DNA from: Cryptomeria japonica
Taxonomy: Eukaryota > Streptophyta > Pinopsida > Cupressales > Cupressaceae
Assembly: GCF_030272615.1 (NCBI RefSeq)
Contig: NC_081410.1
Location: 144,386,349-144,450,348 of the forward strand
DNA: 64,000 nt
Direction of reading: 5' to 3'
The position numbers were made by a program, and so were the translations under genes. Shown here piece by piece: positions 61,818-64,000 of the stretch. The notes beneath the pieces are model-generated. The model worked only from the letters and a program-made list of their open reading frames with translations. It was not told where the DNA came from and searched no databases. The number at the start of each line of letters is the position of its first letter. The stretch's first letter is position 1.

Positions 61818-63547
61818 ACATAGCTCTTCAGAGTATCAAAAATACCAAAAAAAAAAAAAAATACCAAAAAATAAAATAAAATTGAAAAATACAAAAAAAT
61901 CATAAACATAAAAAATTGTTACTTGGTGAAAACCTGACAAACGGACGCCTTGTGAAACAAAAAAAATTGAAAAATAAAAAAAGTATAAGAGAAATAAATT
62001 TGTCCAATGGTGAAAACCACTTCGGTGGTGCCCTGGGCAAGTACCATGGTGAAAATCGGGTTACCGGCGCCATGCGTAGAGACATTGCTCCTCTCTCCTT
62101 CAGGATTCACTTTCATCCTTCACTTTGCACACACTCACAACCTATTCATCCATAATAAACTTACCCATTCCCATCATGGATTGTTATTGATCTACCTAAG
62201 ATTGGTTAGCCATTTTCATAATAATCTCTCCTTTTCACCCCTTTCCATCCATAATAAATCAACTCCTATTTGTGGCTAAGGCAAATCCTACATCTAGTGA
62301 TGGGTGTGGAACTAAGAGCATCACATGTTTCGAGGAGTACAGTTTATTCCAAATTTTCTTCAGTTTATCCACGCACGATCCACAATAAAACAACATTTGC
62401 ATCGCTGATGCGCAATAAAGTTCTATCTTCTCCGCAATAAAGTATCAGTTGCATGGATTCAGTCAGTTTTAGATGAGACATAGCAACAACAATGGGCTTC
62501 AACAAATCAAATCTTTCAATAGACTTAGACAACATTATGGTTCAGTGCTATCTATCCTTTTGTGAAAGTAAACATTGTGACCACAATCAAATAGACTTAT
62601 ACAAGTGACAAGAGACACTAAACTTGAGGACTACTGTGGATGTTGGTGTCGAGTCTTGGTTTTCTTTTGATTTTATCTTTCTGGTGAAATGTCTTTTAGC
62701 TTTTCTAGGATGTCTCTAACTAGAGATTTTATCTCTAGGATGTTTTTGACTAGAAAGGCGAGGATGGGGTATCGTCACCTATTTTCTTTGTTGTTTGTGG
62801 ATTGTCTCTTAGTAATGCTATGACTTGTCCAAGGATATGAGGACACTGTGAGTCTAGTGTGAGCTGGGGCATTCCTTGTTTGCAACTGTCGTATCTCCAT
62901 GCAAACGGGTACAATGAATTTATGGATCAAACTATGTTTGGATTGTCATAACCTACTTGCCATAATAAAACTCAATGATGATAATAGCACAAGAAGCTCT
63001 TTCAATTTCATATCTTCTATCTTCCACCCCCCTTTCTTGATTGACCTCCATTGTCCCTCCCGAGTCCATGTAGACCACTATCACATGACTAAGTATAATG
63101 ACATGCCAAAAATATATGCATTTCATGTAGTTTGCACCTGCATTACCACATATTAGCATTTCATACATACATACAGATATCCCAATTGCACCACATCCTG
63201 CACACAACACATGTTAGCACATTTTACATTTTTAGTTATTTGCATTATCATATTCATCTGCATTTCATATATTCACATTTACATATGCATAACATATAAA
63301 AAACATAAAAGACACAAAAATTGCATTGCATCATGTACATATTTGCATCCATATCATAAGCATCCACATAGAAACATCACATAGGTACACATGCATATAG
63401 TTGTCGCAAACATGAATCATCTCATATATATATCTCAAAAAATCATAAGTGTCATGATACAATGATGTCAAATACATATGGCTACAATCACCTGAAGGTG
63501 TCATCAACAAAATGGTACAAAATTGATACATAGGGAGCCCTCTAAGG
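61818..63547 (+). other. element C 3' untranslated region
   Basis: TTGGTGAAAACCTGAC..GACGCC and CAATGGTGAAAACCACTTCG (61922-62030) recall the repeated 'GGTGAAAACC..GGCGCC' phrases after integrase in Tat elements. AAAAAATACC-rich runs sit at 61840-61910. No gene on the plus strand. On the minus strand this is downstream of the ORF at 63548. Confidence 0.5.
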
Positions 63548-64000
63548 CTATGATGAACTCCCTCCCTTGGAGCTGGTTGGCCTTGACGGAGTCTGAGCCC
63601 TGGAAGGACCCACCCCAAGATCATCTCTCCTGCCCCCTCTATCTGGTGGTGGTGGAGGACCCATGACCCCACTGCTAGACGCCTGTCTCCTATCTGTACC
63701 TCCAGTGGTCATCGCAGTCCACGATGGTCTATGGAAGCTCCTAGCCTGCTGATCTGGTGGCACCACTCCATAGTATAGGTCTTTCCAGTAGCCTATCTCC
63801 TCCCCTACCCATAGAACATAGGCATATCTAGCCCCTGTGTTCTCTGTTGCCTGCCTCCCTGTCCTCAGTGCTATCTCAGCCTCTGTATAGCGCTGAATAG
63901 TCTGATCCCTCTCCCGCTCAGTATCCCTCAGCTGTCTCCTGAGCCTAGTTGTCTCCCTCTCTAGATCCTGGATCTCATCTACCTATCCTTGGTAGATCTC
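63548..64000 (-). CDS. coiled-coil ORF on the minus strand (start off the window; possible antisense ORF of a Tat element)
   Basis: Read from the right edge, the frame is open from about 63982 to a stop at 63548, with one TAG near 63985. It gives DLERETTRLRRQLRDTERER, RYTEAEIALRTGRQATENTG, GEEIGYWKDLYYGVVPPDQQ and a Ser/Pro/Gly/Arg-rich tail. The first ~50 residues are heptad-like and charged (coiled coil); the tail is disordered. Codon use looks coding, with few stops, unlike its plus-strand neighbours. Tat elements such as Grande and Retand are known to have extra ORFs in antisense between integrase and the 3' LTR; position and strand fit. It could also be a host gene or part of another element, and I do not recognise a family. 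Confidence 0.5.

Larger units (their letters stand above)
51252..64000 (+). mobile_element. Element C: Tat-lineage Ty3/gypsy element (3' end off the window)
   Basis: 5' LTR 51252-52033, PBS, leader, gag, PR, RT, RNase H, a second RNase H and integrase, all plus strand, in an internal region exceeding 11.9 kb. The second (archaeal-like) RNase H between the first RNase H and integrase is diagnostic of the Tat branch of plant Ty3/gypsy. No chromodomain follows integrase. A 3' LTR starting TGTAGACACC is not in the window, so it should lie beyond 64000. It inserted into element B; if intact, GTTAC (51247-51251) should follow its 3' LTR. Stops and shifts in all genes. Confidence 0.5.

Overview
This window is plant nuclear DNA from a large, repeat-dominated genome. 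The evidence is a split host gene of a land-plant chloroplast family, plant-type chromovirus and Tat Ty3/gypsy elements, a plant L1-like LINE, a decayed Helitron with a Rep-PIF1 protein, and dense TA/CA microsatellites. A gymnosperm such as a conifer is plausible, but that is inference and the species cannot be named from the sequence.

Layout. (1) 180-2861, minus strand: first three exons of a gene for an MRL7/MRL7L-type plastid protein. It is the only host gene I can support. Exon phases and splice sites agree, and the 3' part lies off the left edge. Its second intron carries a dead LINE-type RNase H fragment. (2) 3013-7030: non-coding family repeats, including a 266-bp tandem duplication. 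(3) 7398-8523: two copies of a 258-bp unit, each followed by microsatellite. (4) 8524-26590: a Ty3/gypsy chromovirus with LTRs of about 3.7 kb, inactivated by stops, whose 3' LTR was split by a 5.7-kb L1-like LINE flanked by a perfect 13-bp target-site duplication. (5) 26591-29251: microsatellites, a truncated Tat-like LTR and a perfect 152-bp palindrome. (6) 29252-30853: unclassified LTR-like DNA. (7) 31070-35974: a probable 4.9-kb solo LTR with a 461-bp copia-type solo LTR inside it. (8) 35975-37170: microsatellite. (9) 37584-44984: a decayed Helitron split by a 3.16-kb chimeric element with long terminal inverted repeats and scrambled chromovirus pol pieces. (10) 44985-51251: the 5' part of an LTR element (B) with a long unrecognised ORF. 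(11) 51252 to the right edge: a Tat-lineage element (C) with 5' LTR, PBS, gag, protease, RT, two RNase H domains and integrase. A minus-strand coiled-coil ORF at the edge may be its antisense extra ORF.

The right part is a nested stack: Helitron, interrupted by the inverted-repeat element and by B, with B interrupted by C. Taking out elements A and E also rejoins one ancestral microsatellite array. All mobile-element genes seen carry stops or frameshifts, so nothing here looks autonomous today. The best candidates for something undescribed are the inverted-repeat chimera (39260-42417), the long element-B ORF (49229-51251), iterated short motifs in the leaders of B and C, and the 152-bp palindrome.
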